Shown here one piece after another: positions 63,067-64,000 of a stretch of 64,000 nucleotides of DNA. Each line of letters begins with the position of its first letter. The stretch's first letter is position 1. A model generated the notes under the pieces. The model was not told the DNA's origin, made no database searches, and was given only the letters and a program-made list of their open reading frames with translations. Source of the stretch: Luteimonas vadosa (GTDB lineage Bacteria; Pseudomonadota; Gammaproteobacteria; Xanthomonadales; Xanthomonadaceae); the NCBI RefSeq assembly GCF_039543545.1, contig NZ_BAABJY010000001.1:310001-374000 (forward strand). The letters run 5' to 3'. A program made the translations under genes and the position numbers.

Positions 63067-64000
63067 TCAGCGCGCGGCATGGTCGACCCCGAGCTGGTCG
63101 ATCAGGAAGGCGTACATCTCCGACAGTTCGCGGTACTTGCGGAACCGGCCGGACTTGCCCCCATGGCCGGCGTCCATGTTGGTGCGGAAGACGACCGGTT
63201 GCGTGCCGGTGTCCACGTCGCGCAACCGGGCGACGTACTTGGCCGGCTCCCAGTACTGCACCTGGGAATCCCAGAGCCCGGTGCCGACGAACATCGCGGG
63301 GTAATCCTGCCTGCGCAGGTTGTCGTAGGGCGAGTACGACAGCATGTAGTCGTAGAACTCCGCCTGTTCCGGGTTGCCCCACTCGTCGTACTCGTTGGTG
63401 GTCAACGGGATGCTGGGGTCGAGCATGGTGGTGACCACGTCGACGAAGGGGACCTGGGTCAGGATCACGCGGTACTTGTCCGGCGCCATGTTGGCGATCG
63501 CGCCCATCAGCAGGCCGCCCGCGCTGCCGCCGTAGGCAGCCACGCGATCCTTCGCGGCGTAGCCCCGGGCGACCAGGTCGTCGGTGACGTCGACGAAGTC
63601 GGTGAAGGTGTTCTTCTTGGCCAGCAGCTTGCCGGCGTCGTACCACTTGCGGCCCATCTCCTGGCCGCCGCGGATGTGCGCCAGCGCGTACACCATGCCT
63701 CGATCGAGCAGGCTGACGGTGGTGACGCTGAAGTTCGGGTCCATCGAGGCGCCGTAGCTGCCATAGGCGTACTGCAGCATCGCCGCCTCGCCGTTCCGCT
63801 TGAAACCCTTGCGGTAGACCAGCGACACCGGGATCTTCGTGCCATCGCGCGCGGTGGCCCAGACCCGCTCGGTGACGTACTTCGAAGGCTCGTAACCGAG
63901 CACCGGCTGCTGCTTGAGCTGGCGGCGCTCGCCGGTGCGCAGGTTGAGTTCGTAGGTCGTGGCCGGCGTCGTCAGCGAGGTGTAGCTGTAGCGCAGCCAC
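63067..64000 (-). CDS. ptrB: oligopeptidase B / prolyl oligopeptidase family, partial
   Basis: Frame is open past the right edge, so the N-terminal part (a beta-propeller domain) is outside. Visible is the S9A catalytic domain: AAYGGSAGGLLMG with the nucleophile Ser, GLWDSQVQYWEPAKY with the Asp, and NMDAGHGGKSGR with the His. The linker TYELNLRTGERRQLKQQPV before residue 63903 is the usual propeller-to-hydrolase junction. Oligopeptidase B cuts peptides after Lys/Arg; the sequence ARVWATARDG-like start fits that group. Confidence 0.85.
   Translation of the reverse strand, partial: WLRYSYTSLTTPATTYELNLRTGERRQLKQQPVLGYEPSKYVTERVWATARDGTKIPVSLVYRKGFKRNGEAAMLQYAYGSYGASMDPNFSVTTVSLLDRGMVYALAHIRGGQEMGRKWYDAGKLLAKKNTFTDFVDVTDDLVARGYAAKDRVAAYGGSAGGLLMGAIANMAPDKYRVILTQVPFVDVVTTMLDPSIPLTTNEYDEWGNPEQAEFYDYMLSYSPYDNLRRQDYPAMFVGTGLWDSQVQYWEPAKYVARLRDVDTGTQPVVFRTNMDAGHGGKSGRFRKYRELSEMYAFLIDQLGVDHAAR

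Overview
The window is about 64 kb of high-GC gammaproteobacterial chromosome, most likely from a member of the Xanthomonadaceae/Lysobacteraceae such as Lysobacter or Luteimonas. The reasons are a split class II ribonucleotide reductase with a lysine/alanine-rich histone H1-like gene between its halves, the cell-shape order mreB-mreC-mreD-mrdA-rodA-mltB-rlpA-dacC followed by ybeD-lipB-lipA, the order lptM-dapF-DUF484-xerC-hslV-hslU, and scattered REP-like hairpins of a type common in this family. Genes are dense and often overlap by 4 bp. I see no prophage, insertion sequence, CRISPR array, tRNA or rRNA, so this reads as core chromosome with a few accessory islands. The species cannot be fixed from this window.

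Left part (1-13 kb): a 5'-truncated serine-hydrolase-fold protein whose catalytic motifs look lost, a PHB-depolymerase-family esterase, a secreted DUF5694-like protein, the RNR/histone block (minus strand) with a recognisable promoter and paired NrdR-type boxes, a CadC-type winged-helix/TPR regulator divergent from a small secreted protein, and a short, probably lipidated, autotransporter.

13-35 kb: a DegQ-type protease, a four-gene envelope cluster (DUF883-like, holin-like, small membrane protein, AI-2E-family permease), a HAD phosphatase overlapping a leucyl aminopeptidase, a small self-regulated membrane-protein operon with a notable divergent promoter, a MacAB-like export operon (adaptor, ATPase, two permeases), two DMT permeases, an Ada-like alkylguanine methyltransferase, the tail-specific protease Prc, and lipA/lipB/ybeD.

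35-46 kb: the elongasome and peptidoglycan cluster, all minus strand from mreB down to dacC. It supplies the scaffold (MreB, MreC, MreD), the glycan polymerase and transpeptidase (RodA, PBP2), lytic transglycosylases (MltB, RlpA) and a DD-carboxypeptidase. A 105-bp array of four hairpins lies between mreB and mreC.

46-64 kb: a PfkB-type kinase, an unusual membrane protein with an archaemetzincin-like domain lacking the catalytic Glu, several hydrolases and lipoproteins, an M1 aminopeptidase, a diguanylate cyclase, ubiE, an RsbQ-like hydrolase next to a PAS histidine kinase (the most interesting signalling module here), a fungal-type cytosine deaminase, an OsmC protein, hslU/hslV, xerC, DUF484, dapF, lptM and the C-terminal part of an oligopeptidase B that runs off the right edge.
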